Positions 1-10,454 are shown, numbered from the stretch's first letter. The stretch: 64,000 bases of DNA from Ferruginibacter sp. (GCA_016786725.1 JAEUVU010000007.1:124001-188000), one strand, 5' to 3'. Notes: a model not told the origin generated them from the letters alone. Made by a program: numbers and translations.

Positions 1-116
1 GTTTGATAGGCCTGGATGACTGGGGAATTGTTGCAGAAATATGGCAGCATACCGATGCTGATAATCCATCCGATGAAGATGATATTGTGAGGCTGCAGGA
101 TGATTTTGGAAGATAA
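1..116 (+). CDS. C-terminal fragment of an unidentified protein
   Basis: An open frame enters from the left edge (codons in phase with position 3) and ends at the TAA at 114-116. It gives about 37 residues, acidic, ending DDFGR, with aromatic residues in the stretch LDDWGIVAEIW. The fragment is too short to assign to a family. The next gene starts 11 bases after the stop, so the two may be co-transcribed. Confidence 0.45.
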   Translation, partial: LIGLDDWGIVAEIWQHTDADNPSDEDDIVRLQDDFGR

Positions 117-127
117 ATGTGTATTAA

Positions 128-943
128 ATGGACAAAAATTTTGATCCCTCAGATTTTGAAAAGCTAAAAAGCTATGTCATCAGCCTTAAAGTTGATAACA
201 TACACAACCTGGCTGTATCTGCCCGGCAACAAAAAAGCGAACTTGATTCTTTAAAAAGAACAATCGGCAGTCAGCGGTTTTTCTTTGTGGTTGATCTTTC
301 AACATTTGAAATAACGCACCAGGCTGGTATAGACCAATGGCTGGGCTATTCGGAAAAAGACTTCTCTTTAAAGCAATACTGGAAACTTGTTCACCCGGGT
401 TTGCAAAAAACCGCCCACATCGTTTTTGTACAAATGATAGATATTTTGTGCAAAGGAAAATTCAGCCTGGAGTTTATGGTGCAACGCTACAGCAGCCTCA
501 CGGCGCTTAAACATTATAACGGCGAATACCTGTTATTAAAAAGAACAGCATCGGTATTTCAATACGATAAAGAAAACCGGTTAACAGAATATCTGAACGA
601 GTTTACGATTGTAGGCAGGTATAATGGAGAGCCGCTTTCGCCTGTCTTTTTTACAGATAAGGGAAAGCCTGAAGAAGAAAGGGGTAAGATTGTGATGGAA
701 CAGGTGCTTCAGAAATTTTTAGGGCTTAAAATATTTTCAGTAAATGAATTTCACGTTGCCCGTTTGCTGGCTTATGAAACTGCCATAACACAAAAAAGAA
801 TTGCTGAGATACTCAGCAAATCTCCCAACACAATAGATACATATTGCAAACGGTTTTTGAATAAAGCAAGAAGCTGTTTTCATCACGAATTTTCATCTGC
901 AGTTGAAGCTGCTATTTACCTGAAAAAGAACGGCTTGTTGTAG
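128..943 (+). CDS. PAS-like sensor protein with C-terminal LuxR-type helix-turn-helix
   Basis: A 271-residue cytoplasmic protein with no signal peptide or membrane segment. Residues about 50-165 read like a PAS sensory fold (FFVVDLSTFEIT, then a YSEKDF/WKLVHPG stretch). Residues about 205-271 form a LuxR/GerE-like helix-turn-helix (ITQKRIAEILSKSPNTIDTY). This architecture is common among Bacteroidota transcription regulators. It is inferred to be a DNA-binding regulator responding to an unknown ligand. The gene lies 11 bases after a truncated upstream frame and about 90 bases before a histidine kinase. Confidence 0.7.
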   Translation: MDKNFDPSDFEKLKSYVISLKVDNIHNLAVSARQQKSELDSLKRTIGSQRFFFVVDLSTFEITHQAGIDQWLGYSEKDFSLKQYWKLVHPGLQKTAHIVFVQMIDILCKGKFSLEFMVQRYSSLTALKHYNGEYLLLKRTASVFQYDKENRLTEYLNEFTIVGRYNGEPLSPVFFTDKGKPEEERGKIVMEQVLQKFLGLKIFSVNEFHVARLLAYETAITQKRIAEILSKSPNTIDTYCKRFLNKARSCFHHEFSSAVEAAIYLKKNGLL

Positions 944-1032
944 AACCCACAGAATTTCCCGGGTAATTAATATTATTTGTTTGAGTAATAAGGATTGTGC
1001 AGCTACATTTGTACCATACTTATTCAAGCTGC

Positions 1033-3207
1033 ATGTTTAAAGTATTAAACTCCTTTTTTCTGACAGTAAGCTTTCAGGTTTTACTATCTCCAGATATTTA
1101 TGCTCAAAACAACACAGCCTACCAGGCAGATTCACAAAGAGTAAGAATGCTTCTGTCCGCCGCCGACAACTGTGTGTTGCTGGCAAAAGAAGACTGCAGA
1201 AAAAATCTTGATAACGCCTTAAAAAAATCCCTGGCACTCAATTCTCCTTTTTTAATATCACTGTGTTACAGATCTTTTGCCAATGCAGAAAGAAGAAACC
1301 GTACGCCCCGCCTTTTCAAATATGATTCGCTAAGTGTAATATATGCCAGAAGCAGTGCAAATGATTCTTTAATTATCTCAGCAATCTTAAACCAGTCGCA
1401 CGATTTTTGTTTGATTAACAAGCCTGAAAAAGCCAAGCGCCTTATTGAAGAAGCATTGGTATTGGTAGAGAAAAATGAAAGCAATTACTTAAAGCTGCTG
1501 TTGCAGTATGAGTACGGCCTGTACTTTTTAAAAAGCAGAAAATTTACGGAAGCCGGTAACAGATACAGGCAGGCTTTAGCCTATGCCGAGAAACTTAAAG
1601 ACCCTTATTGGACCGCAATTTTGCACCGGTCTGTTTATTACACAAATGTGCTGGGCTATAAAAAAACAGATACCAGTGTTGCTGTTTTTGATGCGTTGGA
1701 GTATCTGCGCAAAAATGATAAGTTTGAAGCAGCCAATTGCCTGTATATAATTGGATTTGGCTACAAGGCAAAGGGAAATTTAGAAAAGGCCAATGCTTAT
1801 TTTACCGAGGCTGCCGCACTTTACAAAGCAAAAAAATACTACCTGCACGAAGCAGATATGTATAATGCAATGGCGGAGCACAGTATTATAACCAAAGAAT
1901 TTTCCAAAGGTCTTTCTTTAACCGCCCAAAGTGAAAAGATATTTACCTCAATAGGCTACACCGATGGCATTATAACAACCTATTTTAACTACGCCAGGTT
2001 ATACGGCGCTTCCGGTGATATTGTAAGATCGGATATGTACTTTGAAAAGGTAAATGCAATATTAAAAGCCAGCCCGGATGCGTATACAAGCAGGTTGCTT
2101 ATATCTTACAAAGCGCTGAGAGATTTTAATAATGGTACAACCAGCGTAAAGAGTAAACTTATTGACAGTGCTGCTGCAGGCATCACTAAACTTCTTTCAA
2201 AAGAAGTTGTTGACAGTATGATAAGCCGCTCAGAAAGCACCGGCCTTTTGTCAAAATCCGAAGCACAGGACCTGAAGAGATATAGCCGAACAGGGAAACT
2301 TGATACCTCTTTGTGGAAGAAAAAAAATGATCTTGAAAACATTAACCCATATACCGGCGACTTGCTGAAGTTCAACAGCAGCTACAATGAGTTGTACAAC
2401 CGGCAGCTAACAGAAATGGAAACAAAGTACAAAACCCAAATAAAGGACGATAGTTTAAATAATGTAATAAACGAAAACAAAATTTCGCAATTAAAAATAA
2501 GCAACCGAAACCGGTTGATCTTTTTAATTTTTGTGATTGCCATCGCAGCTGCTATTATCTTTTACCAGGTAAACCGGCATTTATCAAATAAAGCTAAGAG
2601 GGCTTTGCACGAAAAGAAAACTATTGAAGTTTTTAAAGAAGAGGCAGATCACAGGGTACAAAACACACTCAGCAACATCAATTCAATTATAAGCATTGTT
2701 AAGTCAAAAGCAGCTGATAAACTTCTTTTTAATTTGCTGGAAGAAAGAATAAACCCGTTAATGCTCCTGTATCAGAAGTTAACTGTAAACAAAGATGAGA
2801 GTATCAGGCTACAGGATTATTTTGAAGATATCTGTAGCCGCCTTAAAAGGGCTTATGGTAGTAGCTGTGTTGAAGTTAATGTTTCAGCGCCTGTTATCAT
2901 GGAGGGAAAAACGGCCGGTTTAGCTGGGTTGATTGTGAACGAACTGGTTACCAATTCGTTTAAATATGCTTTTGAAGAGAATAAGCCGGGCATAATAAAT
3001 ATAGTTTGTGATAAGGATGAGCAAAAGGAGTATAAACTACAGGTGTCCGACTCGGGCAAGGGTTTTGAAAACGCTGAGGGAAATGCGGGCACTAGAGGGC
3101 TATTGCTGGTAAAGGCATTGGCAGCACAAATGCGGGCTAGGGTAATCCAAAAAACAGGAGGCGGGGTTTGTTTTGAATTTTATTTTAAAGAAAAACCTGT
3201 AATATGA
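1033..3207 (+). CDS. TPR-containing membrane histidine kinase (HisKA_2 type)
   Basis: ATG 1033 is chosen because it begins directly with a signal peptide ending in ALA-like IYAQ; an in-frame GTG at 997 would add twelve unlikely residues. The product has 724 residues. Residues about 30-400 are alpha-helical TPR-like repeats, presumably periplasmic. One membrane helix lies near 492-513. A HisKA_2 dimerisation region follows with the phosphoacceptor H540 in EADHRVQNTL, then a HATPase_c domain with the N-box around N636 (VNELVTNSFKYAF) and a DSGKGF glycine box. The gene overlaps the following response regulator by four bases (ATGA), so the two form a translationally coupled two-component system. 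The stimulus cannot be read from the sequence. Confidence 0.85.
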   Translation: MFKVLNSFFLTVSFQVLLSPDIYAQNNTAYQADSQRVRMLLSAADNCVLLAKEDCRKNLDNALKKSLALNSPFLISLCYRSFANAERRNRTPRLFKYDSLSVIYARSSANDSLIISAILNQSHDFCLINKPEKAKRLIEEALVLVEKNESNYLKLLLQYEYGLYFLKSRKFTEAGNRYRQALAYAEKLKDPYWTAILHRSVYYTNVLGYKKTDTSVAVFDALEYLRKNDKFEAANCLYIIGFGYKAKGNLEKANAYFTEAAALYKAKKYYLHEADMYNAMAEHSIITKEFSKGLSLTAQSEKIFTSIGYTDGIITTYFNYARLYGASGDIVRSDMYFEKVNAILKASPDAYTSRLLISYKALRDFNNGTTSVKSKLIDSAAAGITKLLSKEVVDSMISRSESTGLLSKSEAQDLKRYSRTGKLDTSLWKKKNDLENINPYTGDLLKFNSSYNELYNRQLTEMETKYKTQIKDDSLNNVINENKISQLKISNRNRLIFLIFVIAIAAAIIFYQVNRHLSNKAKRALHEKKTIEVFKEEADHRVQNTLSNINSIISIVKSKAADKLLFNLLEERINPLMLLYQKLTVNKDESIRLQDYFEDICSRLKRAYGSSCVEVNVSAPVIMEGKTAGLAGLIVNELVTNSFKYAFEENKPGIINIVCDKDEQKEYKLQVSDSGKGFENAEGNAGTRGLLLVKALAAQMRARVIQKTGGGVCFEFYFKEKPVI

Positions 3208-3995
3208 ACGGCGAAAAAATTAAGGTACTTTTAGTGGAGGATGAAGCGCTTAATTACGTGGATATACAGCAGTTTTTGCAAGATGAAGGGTTTAAAGTGC
3301 TTTCATTACCCGGTAAAATAATTATCGACAATTATGACGATGCAGTGGCAGTTTGTGAAAATGAAATTCCGCATATTGCCATTCTTGATATACAGATTAA
3401 AGGCGAAAAAGACGGACTGGACATAGCTGCATATATAAGGGAAAATTATTACAGCCCTGTTATTATTTTATCAAGTCATGCTACAAGCGAAAACATACGG
3501 CGTGCAGCCTTACTGAGTGTTGACGGGTTTACAAAAAAAATTGAAAAGCCTTACAACTTAGAGCAACTGCGGGTTACTTTAAACCTACTGCTTTCACTGG
3601 CAGTTTCGGCGGCAAAGCGGCGGGAAGAAAATATTTTTCTTTCTGTGAAAGGGTTCAGTGAGCAGGGAGAAGCTGATGCCTCATTTGGTTTAAAACGCCT
3701 CGCTTTAAATGAACTGCTTTTTGTAAAAACCCTGCCTGACAATAAAAACTATGTTCTGTTGGAAATGAATAACGCCCAAAAATACGTTTGCCATAAATCA
3801 TTAAAGGATTTAGCCGATCTGCTTCCTTTAAATTTTATACGCTTTACGGGCAATAGGATAATAAACACCGATTTTATAGATAGAAAGAGCAATAAAAGCC
3901 AGTGGGTTTACTTTATTGGCAATAACCGTTTTGAAATTGCTGATATATATCGTACCGATGAATTGAAGACAATTCTTAAAAAACTGAAGCTTTAA
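3204..3995 (+). CDS. LytTR-family response regulator
   Basis: A 263-residue protein with a receiver domain (residues 5-125) and a C-terminal LytTR DNA-binding domain (about 165-263). Receiver residues are visible: acidic pocket E12/D13, phospho-accepting D62 in ILDIQIKGEKDG, and K115 in the IEKPY loop. The LytTR part contains the FIRFTGNRIINTDFID pattern typical of the family. The start overlaps the stop of the upstream histidine kinase by four bases, so this is the cognate regulator. Target genes are unknown. Confidence 0.88.
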   Translation: MNGEKIKVLLVEDEALNYVDIQQFLQDEGFKVLSLPGKIIIDNYDDAVAVCENEIPHIAILDIQIKGEKDGLDIAAYIRENYYSPVIILSSHATSENIRRAALLSVDGFTKKIEKPYNLEQLRVTLNLLLSLAVSAAKRREENIFLSVKGFSEQGEADASFGLKRLALNELLFVKTLPDNKNYVLLEMNNAQKYVCHKSLKDLADLLPLNFIRFTGNRIINTDFIDRKSNKSQWVYFIGNNRFEIADIYRTDELKTILKKLKL

Positions 3996-4125
3996 GTGCC
4001 GTATTTTCACTGCTAACCCGGTTATTTTCCTCCAACTTTTTTTTACAGCATTTGATTTTACACTTTTAGGCTGATAAAGGCAGGTAAACCAACGATGCCA
4101 TTACAAACAGCTAAATCAAATTGCC

Positions 4126-4932
4126 ATGTTTACGCTAAAAAACTACGACTTAAGCGACATTAACAGCGCCCCGTCCTCCTTAGATGTTTTATACGGGATT
4201 TTCAAAACCACCCTCAATCCGGATTTAACCGAACGGGAGTTTAACCAATACCTTTTTGGCTGCCACCCGGATAGTTTTGAAATGAGTTTCATTTATAGAG
4301 ATGAAACACTGGCAGGCTTTGCAACTTCTGTAGCATATCCCCGCAAAATAGAAGGTAAAAAAGTAATTATACTGCGGTCGGCATTTGGTATGATAGATGC
4401 CTGCAAGCAGGGTAATTTTCCGCTTCACAGCCTTTTTTATAAATACATACGGTACAAACTTAAGCACCTGCTTACGCCTGTGTATGTAGCAGGTTTTATG
4501 GCAAATCCGCTGATGTATGCGATGATATGTAAGTATACATTACGCTGCTATCCTAACCGCAGGCAAATAAAACATTCACAAAAGATGCTTTCATTTAAAG
4601 ATGATCTGCTTCAATCAATGAAACTGAAAAAAAAAGAAGTTGCACCTTTTGTATTGAAGATTCATTTCCAGGTAAAATTTAAACCAGCCGATATTGAGCG
4701 CATACAACAATCTACGAACCAGGATGTCGGTTACTTCCTGTCCATCAACCCACGTTTTCAGGAACAGTACGGAGTACTGGTGCTTGTGCCTGTAACAATC
4801 ACAAATATGGCTTATACACTCTTCATGTATTTGCTGAGACCCGTAAAAAAGGGATTTAAGAAATTTAAAAAGCCGCAGACTGCTAAAAAGATGAAGATGA
4901 CCATGCCAGACCTGGTGACAAATAAAACCTGA
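4126..4932 (+). CDS. Hypothetical protein with possible GNAT-like fold
   Basis: A 268-residue protein without signal peptide. Residues about 50-150 (FIYRDETLAGFATSVAYP followed by KVIILRSAFGM) resemble the central strands of GNAT acyltransferases, but I do not see a clear acetyl-CoA binding Q/RxxGxG/A loop. The C-terminus is very basic (KKGFKKFKKPQTAKKMKM) after a hydrophobic segment near 225-240, so it may touch the membrane. It stands alone, 130 bases after the LytTR regulator. I do not recognise it with certainty. Confidence 0.45.
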   Translation: MFTLKNYDLSDINSAPSSLDVLYGIFKTTLNPDLTEREFNQYLFGCHPDSFEMSFIYRDETLAGFATSVAYPRKIEGKKVIILRSAFGMIDACKQGNFPLHSLFYKYIRYKLKHLLTPVYVAGFMANPLMYAMICKYTLRCYPNRRQIKHSQKMLSFKDDLLQSMKLKKKEVAPFVLKIHFQVKFKPADIERIQQSTNQDVGYFLSINPRFQEQYGVLVLVPVTITNMAYTLFMYLLRPVKKGFKKFKKPQTAKKMKMTMPDLVTNKT

Positions 4933-5075
4933 TTTGTAACCTGTGGGGGTACAAAATTATAAACACCGGTATTTTAGTTTTACGAGTGCAGAAAAGCAAT
5001 GCCTGAAAAAGCAACTCTTGTGTCCGTACCCTATTAAAGTTAAAGAAAAAATTTTTTAAAAATCAAAACATACGA

Positions 5076-6779
5076 ATGAGAAAGATCAAAATTCCGGTAG
5101 CTATCATTATTGTTCAATTACTGGTTTTGCCTGTTTTTGCTCAAAAGAAAAACAAAGACAAGGCCGATATAACAATCGAGGAAGTTGCCGAGCGTTGTAA
5201 AGGGATATTAAACAATGATAAGGTAACCATTAAGGTTGCAAGATTTAACGTAACAACCAACAGCGCTCCCTCCGGAACTTTTGGCCAGGAAATGGCAACC
5301 ATGCTTACTTCAGCCATTCAGCAAACCAACTGTTTCAGGGTATTGGAATCGAACCGGAATATGAGAGATATGACCGATGAGATGGGGGTAGGGCAACAGG
5401 GATTTACTGATGGAACAGGGCCTGAAGCAGGGCAACTTTTGGGTGCACAACTGATTGCAACAGGCGAGGTTACCGAATTTGCACGGGGTTCAAAAGGCGG
5501 CACTTACGGCGGAATAGTAACCATTGGAAAAAACAATGCAACCATTGGCTTTATCATTAAACTGTTAAATCCGCAAACCGGCGATGTGTTATTTTCAAAA
5601 ATGGTAAATGCCAAAGGCGAGGCATCTGCAAAAGCATCGGTATTATTCGGAGGTTTTGGCTCAAGCTCAAACGAGGGCGACAGGGCAGTTTCCAATGCTA
5701 TGGAAAAAGGGATAATTCAGGCTGTACAACTAATGATAGACGCAAAAGGGAATATAGAAATACCCAAACCCATAAAACTGGAAGCGCCTAAAAAATACAA
5801 TGCATCTAATTGCACAATATTGCAAAATGGATCGGGGCCTAAAATCGCAATTATAATTCCGGAGGCACAGGTACAAGGTTCAACTATAAACCGGCAGGGA
5901 ACAGATAGAAGAACACAGGCAGAGATGGATGCCGATGAAAGAAAGGCAGACAGGCAGTTAACAAGGGACGTAATCAGGGATATATTTGGCAATAAAAACA
6001 ATAATGCCGGCAATGGTAATAATGACGATTCAAAAAAATCATCATCAGCCATTTTTAAACCTATAGTAGTGGAACAGGCCACAGCCGAAAACGAAATAAT
6101 AAGAAGGTTTAATGAGGCAGGTTTCAGAATTGTTGATTCTAAACTTGCCATAAAAATGCGCCAGAAAATGGACTCGCTGGGTGGTAATGATGATAATGCA
6201 CAGATGGCTGCTGCAGCATTAAAATTAGGCGCTCATATTTTTATAACAGGAGTTGCACTTACAGAACCTGTAAGCAACAGCAATGGCATGGTGAGTTACC
6301 GGGGTACAATTGAACTAAGGGCTGTATCCACAGAAGATGCAACCATACTGGCATCAAATACAATTTACGCAGGGGGTGTAGATGTTGCTGATGCTGTTGC
6401 TGCAAAAATTTCTTTAAGAAATGCAAGTATTACAATGGCAAATTACATGCTCGAGCAGTTGTGTAACAGAAATTTTTCTTTTAAAGATGCCGGAGTGGGA
6501 ACTCAAAAGCCTTCTTCCGGCAATCCTTCGGCAGCCGGAGCAACAGAAATCACTATAAGCAATATCACATACAGCCAGATGCAAAGCCTGGAAACCTTCC
6601 TGAAATCAAACCCCAAAATAAAGGGAGTAAAGAAAACCTTTGCATCAAATGCAGGTAAGTTAGCTGTTGCTGGTTCATTGTCTGCAGAGCAGATTGCTGA
6701 CCTGCTTTCTAATTTTAAAACCGTGATAACCGAAATCATCAGTTTAGATGAAACCCGTATTGAAGCAAAAGTGAAGTAG
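5076..6779 (+). CDS. CsgG-family secreted protein with two CsgG-like regions
   Basis: A 567-residue protein with an N-terminal signal peptide of about 23 residues ending PVFAQ and no lipobox cysteine. Residues about 45-220 match the CsgG/HfaB family (VARFNVTT, FRVLESNRNMRDM, GAQLIATGEVTEF, GFIIKLLNPQTGDVLFS). CsgG is the outer-membrane secretion channel for curli. A second region (about 250-470: FRIVDSKLAIKMRQKMDS, ALKLGAHIFITGVALTEP, RGTIELRAVSTEDATIL) repeats the same layout. An Asn/Asp-rich linker around 300-325 separates them. The last 70 residues form a small extra domain. No curli subunit or CsgE/F partner is adjacent, so a general envelope role is more likely than curli export. Confidence 0.75.
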   Translation: MRKIKIPVAIIIVQLLVLPVFAQKKNKDKADITIEEVAERCKGILNNDKVTIKVARFNVTTNSAPSGTFGQEMATMLTSAIQQTNCFRVLESNRNMRDMTDEMGVGQQGFTDGTGPEAGQLLGAQLIATGEVTEFARGSKGGTYGGIVTIGKNNATIGFIIKLLNPQTGDVLFSKMVNAKGEASAKASVLFGGFGSSSNEGDRAVSNAMEKGIIQAVQLMIDAKGNIEIPKPIKLEAPKKYNASNCTILQNGSGPKIAIIIPEAQVQGSTINRQGTDRRTQAEMDADERKADRQLTRDVIRDIFGNKNNNAGNGNNDDSKKSSSAIFKPIVVEQATAENEIIRRFNEAGFRIVDSKLAIKMRQKMDSLGGNDDNAQMAAAALKLGAHIFITGVALTEPVSNSNGMVSYRGTIELRAVSTEDATILASNTIYAGGVDVADAVAAKISLRNASITMANYMLEQLCNRNFSFKDAGVGTQKPSSGNPSAAGATEITISNITYSQMQSLETFLKSNPKIKGVKKTFASNAGKLAVAGSLSAEQIADLLSNFKTVITEIISLDETRIEAKVK

Positions 6780-6867
6780 AGGATTTTTTGAAAAAATTGG
6801 CAGGTACAATTTTAATATTTTGAAAATAAGATGATGGAAACAAGTAACCAAGTGATAAAAAATAAGC

Positions 6868-7437
6868 ATGTTAAATAAACTAACTTACACAGGCATATTT
6901 ACCTTAACAACATTAATATTATTATTGCTTTCCGGGTGCGGAAAAAATGCGACAACTAATAATAGTAATGGCCCGGCTCCGGGTACAGCCTATTATATTA
7001 AGTTTAAATTAAACGGCACTTTGGTAACATATGCTGTAAATGCAACAGGCCACATTAGCACATCAACAACAGGGTCAGGTACTACTACAGAATTTGGAAT
7101 CGGGGCTTTTGAAACCTTATCAGCTTCTTCAAAAAAAATTTCTATTTTACACCAGATTCCGGGATCTGCTTTTCCAACCGGAACCTATGCCTTAAATCCT
7201 AATTCAATAACTAATCCTTTTAGTGTTCTTTACAGTTTATTGGCCACCGATCCCCCGCAGGCTAGCTATTTAAATATAAATACACCAGTTGGCGCAATTT
7301 GTAATTATACTTTGTTCCTCAATTCCATATCAAGTACCGAATTAGCGGGAACCTTTACCGGAAATTACCTTTATAATGCAAACACTAATGATACGGTAGC
7401 TATCACAGATGGAGAATTTAAAGTAAAGAGAAACTGA
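6868..7437 (+). CDS. Putative lipoprotein of unknown function
   Basis: A 189-residue protein with a lipoprotein signal: hydrophobic segment followed by the lipobox LLSGC, so Cys24 would be lipidated. The mature part is rich in Ser, Thr, Asn and Gly. It contains short strand-like repeats and ends with a GEFKVKRN pattern seen in many small Bacteroidota envelope proteins. It lies 88 bases after the CsgG-family gene and may be transcribed with it. No function can be assigned. Confidence 0.65.
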   Translation: MLNKLTYTGIFTLTTLILLLLSGCGKNATTNNSNGPAPGTAYYIKFKLNGTLVTYAVNATGHISTSTTGSGTTTEFGIGAFETLSASSKKISILHQIPGSAFPTGTYALNPNSITNPFSVLYSLLATDPPQASYLNINTPVGAICNYTLFLNSISSTELAGTFTGNYLYNANTNDTVAITDGEFKVKRN

Positions 7438-7867
7438 TTCTTTTTACAAGTTACAATAAAAGAGAAAAAATCAATCTTTGTCTTTGTTATAAGAGCCCAT
7501 TTCACATCCCCTAAACATGGGACCCCAAATACCTCTCAAACAGACACTTTCTTTTTTACCATATTTTATTCCGAACAATGGGTGTGCAATTGAGTAAAAA
7601 TGCGTCAAATACTCTTTATGGTCTTTAACAGTTTCGGTAAGTGTTGGTTTTAACTTTTAGCCCCAGGCAGGGATCGGGAAAGCCAAGCCGTATCAGAACT
7701 ATCAGTTTTCATTATAAAATTGTTCTTTAATAACACAATTCTCTTATTTTTTTTGCAGTATTTTTTATTTACACACAAACTATATTAATTTTATCAGCGT
7801 TTAATAAATGTTAAACCATCTTTTAGTTTGCCTCAAAAAAGCTAATCTTGTAACCATAAAATTATAC
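7438..7867. other. Intergenic stretch without a recognisable gene
   Basis: About 430 AT-rich bases separate the lipoprotein gene from the thioredoxin gene. I see no convincing coding frame. A short GC-richer patch at about 7658-7692 (AGCCCCAGGCAGGGATCGGG) resembles pieces of repeats scattered in Bacteroidota intergenic regions, but I see no matching partner here. Confidence 0.4.
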
Positions 7868-7873
7868 ATGATC

Positions 7874-8344
7874 ATGAAAAGCATAATTTTTCCGGCATTG
7901 ATGATACTGGCAACAGCCATGATATTTGCCTTTAAACCACAGCAGGCAAAGGTTGATACTAACATAGTGGAGAAAAAAGCCGATAAAGGCATCCTGTTTG
8001 CAGAACCGAACTGGGCCAAAGCCATAGCAGAAGCAAAAAAGCAAAAGAAATTAATTTTTATTGATGCCTATACAACCTGGTGTGGACCCTGTAGAATGCT
8101 TAAGCAAAATACTTTTACAGATAAGGCTGTTGGCGATTTCTTCAATAAAAATTTCATCAATATAGCGCTTGATATGGAAAGGGGCGATGGGCTTGCTTTT
8201 GCAGAAAGATACCAGATCAGGGCTTATCCAACCCTGCTCATCATAGATGCTGATCAAAAATCTACAACCATTACAGAAGGTTATATGGACCCGGCCCAGT
8301 TGCTTCAGTTTGGCAAATCGGTACTTGCACAAAAGCGAAACTGA
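7874..8344 (+). CDS. Exported thioredoxin-family protein
   Basis: Starting at ATG 7874 (an in-frame ATG at 7868 is equally possible; TTG/ATG codons further upstream would place extra residues before the signal peptide). An N-terminal hydrophobic signal is followed by a thioredoxin fold with the redox motif WCGPC (C70 and C73), a long helix, and the cis-proline region AYPTLLIID. It is probably a periplasmic disulfide oxidoreductase. A strong terminator follows directly. The next gene is a YyaL-type protein with its own CxxC motif, a pairing that may reflect a shared thiol role. Confidence 0.85.
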   Translation: MKSIIFPALMILATAMIFAFKPQQAKVDTNIVEKKADKGILFAEPNWAKAIAEAKKQKKLIFIDAYTTWCGPCRMLKQNTFTDKAVGDFFNKNFINIALDMERGDGLAFAERYQIRAYPTLLIIDADQKSTTITEGYMDPAQLLQFGKSVLAQKRN

Positions 8345-8371
8345 TTCAAGTAAGCTTTATATAATTTACGG

Positions 8372-8404
8372 GCAGCATCATTTTACAGATGCTGCTTTTT
8401 ATTT
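8372..8404 (+). terminator. Rho-independent terminator after the thioredoxin gene
   Basis: The arm GCAGCATC (8372-8379) pairs with GATGCTGC (8388-8395) across an 8-base loop and is followed by a T-rich tract. It begins 28 bases after the thioredoxin stop codon. Confidence 0.85.
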
Positions 8405-8423
8405 TCGGTAACTTTAAATATAT

Positions 8424-10454
8424 ATGAGCAAATCTTCACGACACAGCAATGACCTTATTCATGAAAGCAGCCCTTATTTACTGCAGCATGCTCACAACCC
8501 GGTAAACTGGTATCCCTGGGGTGATAAGGCTTTGCAAAAAGCAAAAGCCGAGAACAAAATGCTCATCATCAGCATTGGCTATGCAGCCTGCCACTGGTGC
8601 CATGTAATGGAGCATGAGAGTTTTGAAGATGAGGAAGTAGCGGAGATCATGAACAAAAATTTTATCTGCATAAAAGTAGATCGGGAAGAAAGGCCCGATG
8701 TGGACCAGGTGTACATGAACGCTGTGCAACTGATAACCGGCCGTGGTGGCTGGCCGCTTAATGCCATTGCACTGGCAGGCGGCAGGCCGTTTTATGCAGG
8801 TACTTATTTTTCTAAAGACAAATGGATGAACATGCTTGCCTATTTTGTTGATATGCAGCAAAACAAGCCTGAGGCACTGGAGAAAAGTGCAGCGCAGGTT
8901 ACACAGGGCATTCAGGTTACGGAAAGTGTAACATTCAAAGAAACCAAAAAAGAATTTTCAATTGCAGATCTTGATAAACAATTTGAAACCTGGAAACCCA
9001 ATATTGATTTTACAAGAGGCGGAGAGAACCGGGCGCCAAAATTTCCCATGCCATCTGCATGGAGCTATTTATTGCATTACCATTATTTAACTAAAAACGA
9101 AGATGCATTAAAAGCCTTGTCGGTTACTTTAAATAGTATGGCGTGGGGCGGTATTTACGATCACCTGCAGGGCGGCTTTGCCCGTTATTCAACCGATGCC
9201 AACTGGCACGTGCCGCATTTTGAAAAGATGCTGTACGATAATGCACAGCTTGTAACGCTGTATGCATTGGCTTACCAGGTAACAGCAAATCCGTTTTATA
9301 GAAAAGTGGTTTACGAAACGCTGCGGTTTGTTGAGCAGGAGCTTACTTCACCTGAAGGAGGATTTTATGCATCGCTGGATGCAGATAGTGAAGGAGTGGA
9401 AGGCAAATTTTATATCTGGACAAAAGCAGAAATTGACAAAGCTTTGGGAGAAGAGGCCGGACTTTTTTCGGCTTACTATAATATTACTGCAGATGGAAAC
9501 TGGGAGCATGGAAACAGTATCTTATTAAGAAATGAAACAGATAAAGCTATTGCTGAGCGGTTTAAAATTTCTGCTGAGGAACTTAATCAAAAGATTGACG
9601 GCTGTAAGGAGAAGTTGATGCAGATCAGAAATAAAAGAATTAAACCGGCACTTGATGATAAGATACTAAGTAGCTGGAATGCGCTGATGATAACCGGTTA
9701 CACAAAGGCTTACCGTGTTTTTAATGAAGGAAGGTTTTTAGAAGCAGCAATTACCAACGCAAACTTTCTATTAAAAAATGCCATTGCCGCAGACGGCGAA
9801 ATGACCCGAAATTATAAGAACGGCAAAGCATCTATCAATGCTTTGCTGGATGATTATGCATTTACCATTGGTGCTTTTATTGAATTGTACCAGGCAACTT
9901 TTGATGAAAACTGGTTGACCCAAGCGGACAAACTTACTCTGTATGTATTGGAACATTTCTTTGATGAGCAATCTAAAATGTTCTTTTATACCCACAACCA
10001 ATATGCCGACCTCATCGCAAGAAAGATGGAATTAGCTGACAATGTAATTCCTTCTTCCAATTCTGAAATGGCGAAAAATCTTTTTCTGCTCGGTCATTTT
10101 TTAAGTAAGGATGACTACATAAGCCAGGCAAAACAGATGCTCATAAATGTAGAGGCTGATGTACAACGCAATATTTACTTCTATGCAAACTGGGGATCGT
10201 TACAGGCATTGTTTACAAGCCCGTTGTACGAAGTGGCTATAATGGGTAAAGAGTTTGATGACAGGCGAAAAGAATTTGATGAACATTATTTACCCAATGT
10301 GATTTTGCTGGGAAGTAAAACAGAGAGTAAACTTGCTTTGCTTAAAAACAAAATGATTGCCGGTCAAACAACCATTTATGTATGTAAAGATAAAACCTGC
10401 GATTTGCCCGTAACAGAACTGCAACAAGCCCTGGAGCAAATAAAAAAGACTTAA
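8424..10454 (+). CDS. YyaL/SSP411-type thioredoxin-domain protein (DUF255)
   Basis: A 676-residue protein. The N-terminal 160 residues are the conserved DUF255 thioredoxin-like domain: [19 protein letters not shown], the active-site-like CHWC at 56-59, and the [16 protein letters not shown] and GGWPLNA blocks. The remainder is an (alpha/alpha)6 barrel of the N-acylglucosamine-2-epimerase/cellulase type ([39 protein letters not shown]). Length and layout match bacterial YyaL and human SPATA20. The biochemical role of the family is not settled. The stop codon overlaps the stop codon of the convergent response-regulator gene. Confidence 0.9.
   Translation: MSKSSRHSNDLIHESSPYLLQHAHNPVNWYPWGDKALQKAKAENKMLIISIGYAACHWCHVMEHESFEDEEVAEIMNKNFICIKVDREERPDVDQVYMNAVQLITGRGGWPLNAIALAGGRPFYAGTYFSKDKWMNMLAYFVDMQQNKPEALEKSAAQVTQGIQVTESVTFKETKKEFSIADLDKQFETWKPNIDFTRGGENRAPKFPMPSAWSYLLHYHYLTKNEDALKALSVTLNSMAWGGIYDHLQGGFARYSTDANWHVPHFEKMLYDNAQLVTLYALAYQVTANPFYRKVVYETLRFVEQELTSPEGGFYASLDADSEGVEGKFYIWTKAEIDKALGEEAGLFSAYYNITADGNWEHGNSILLRNETDKAIAERFKISAEELNQKIDGCKEKLMQIRNKRIKPALDDKILSSWNALMITGYTKAYRVFNEGRFLEAAITNANFLLKNAIAADGEMTRNYKNGKASINALLDDYAFTIGAFIELYQATFDENWLTQADKLTLYVLEHFFDEQSKMFFYTHNQYADLIARKMELADNVIPSSNSEMAKNLFLLGHFLSKDDYISQAKQMLINVEADVQRNIYFYANWGSLQALFTSPLYEVAIMGKEFDDRRKEFDEHYLPNVILLGSKTESKLALLKNKMIAGQTTIYVCKDKTCDLPVTELQQALEQIKKT

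Noticed and set aside
5717..6151. 144-codon minus-strand frame inside the CsgG-family gene
   Set aside because: It is fully contained in a well-supported plus-strand gene, has skewed composition and resembles no family.
7658..7692. Possible copy of a Bacteroidota intergenic repeat
   Set aside because: The patch resembles such repeats, but no second copy or inverted partner is visible in the window, so I list it only as part of the gap.
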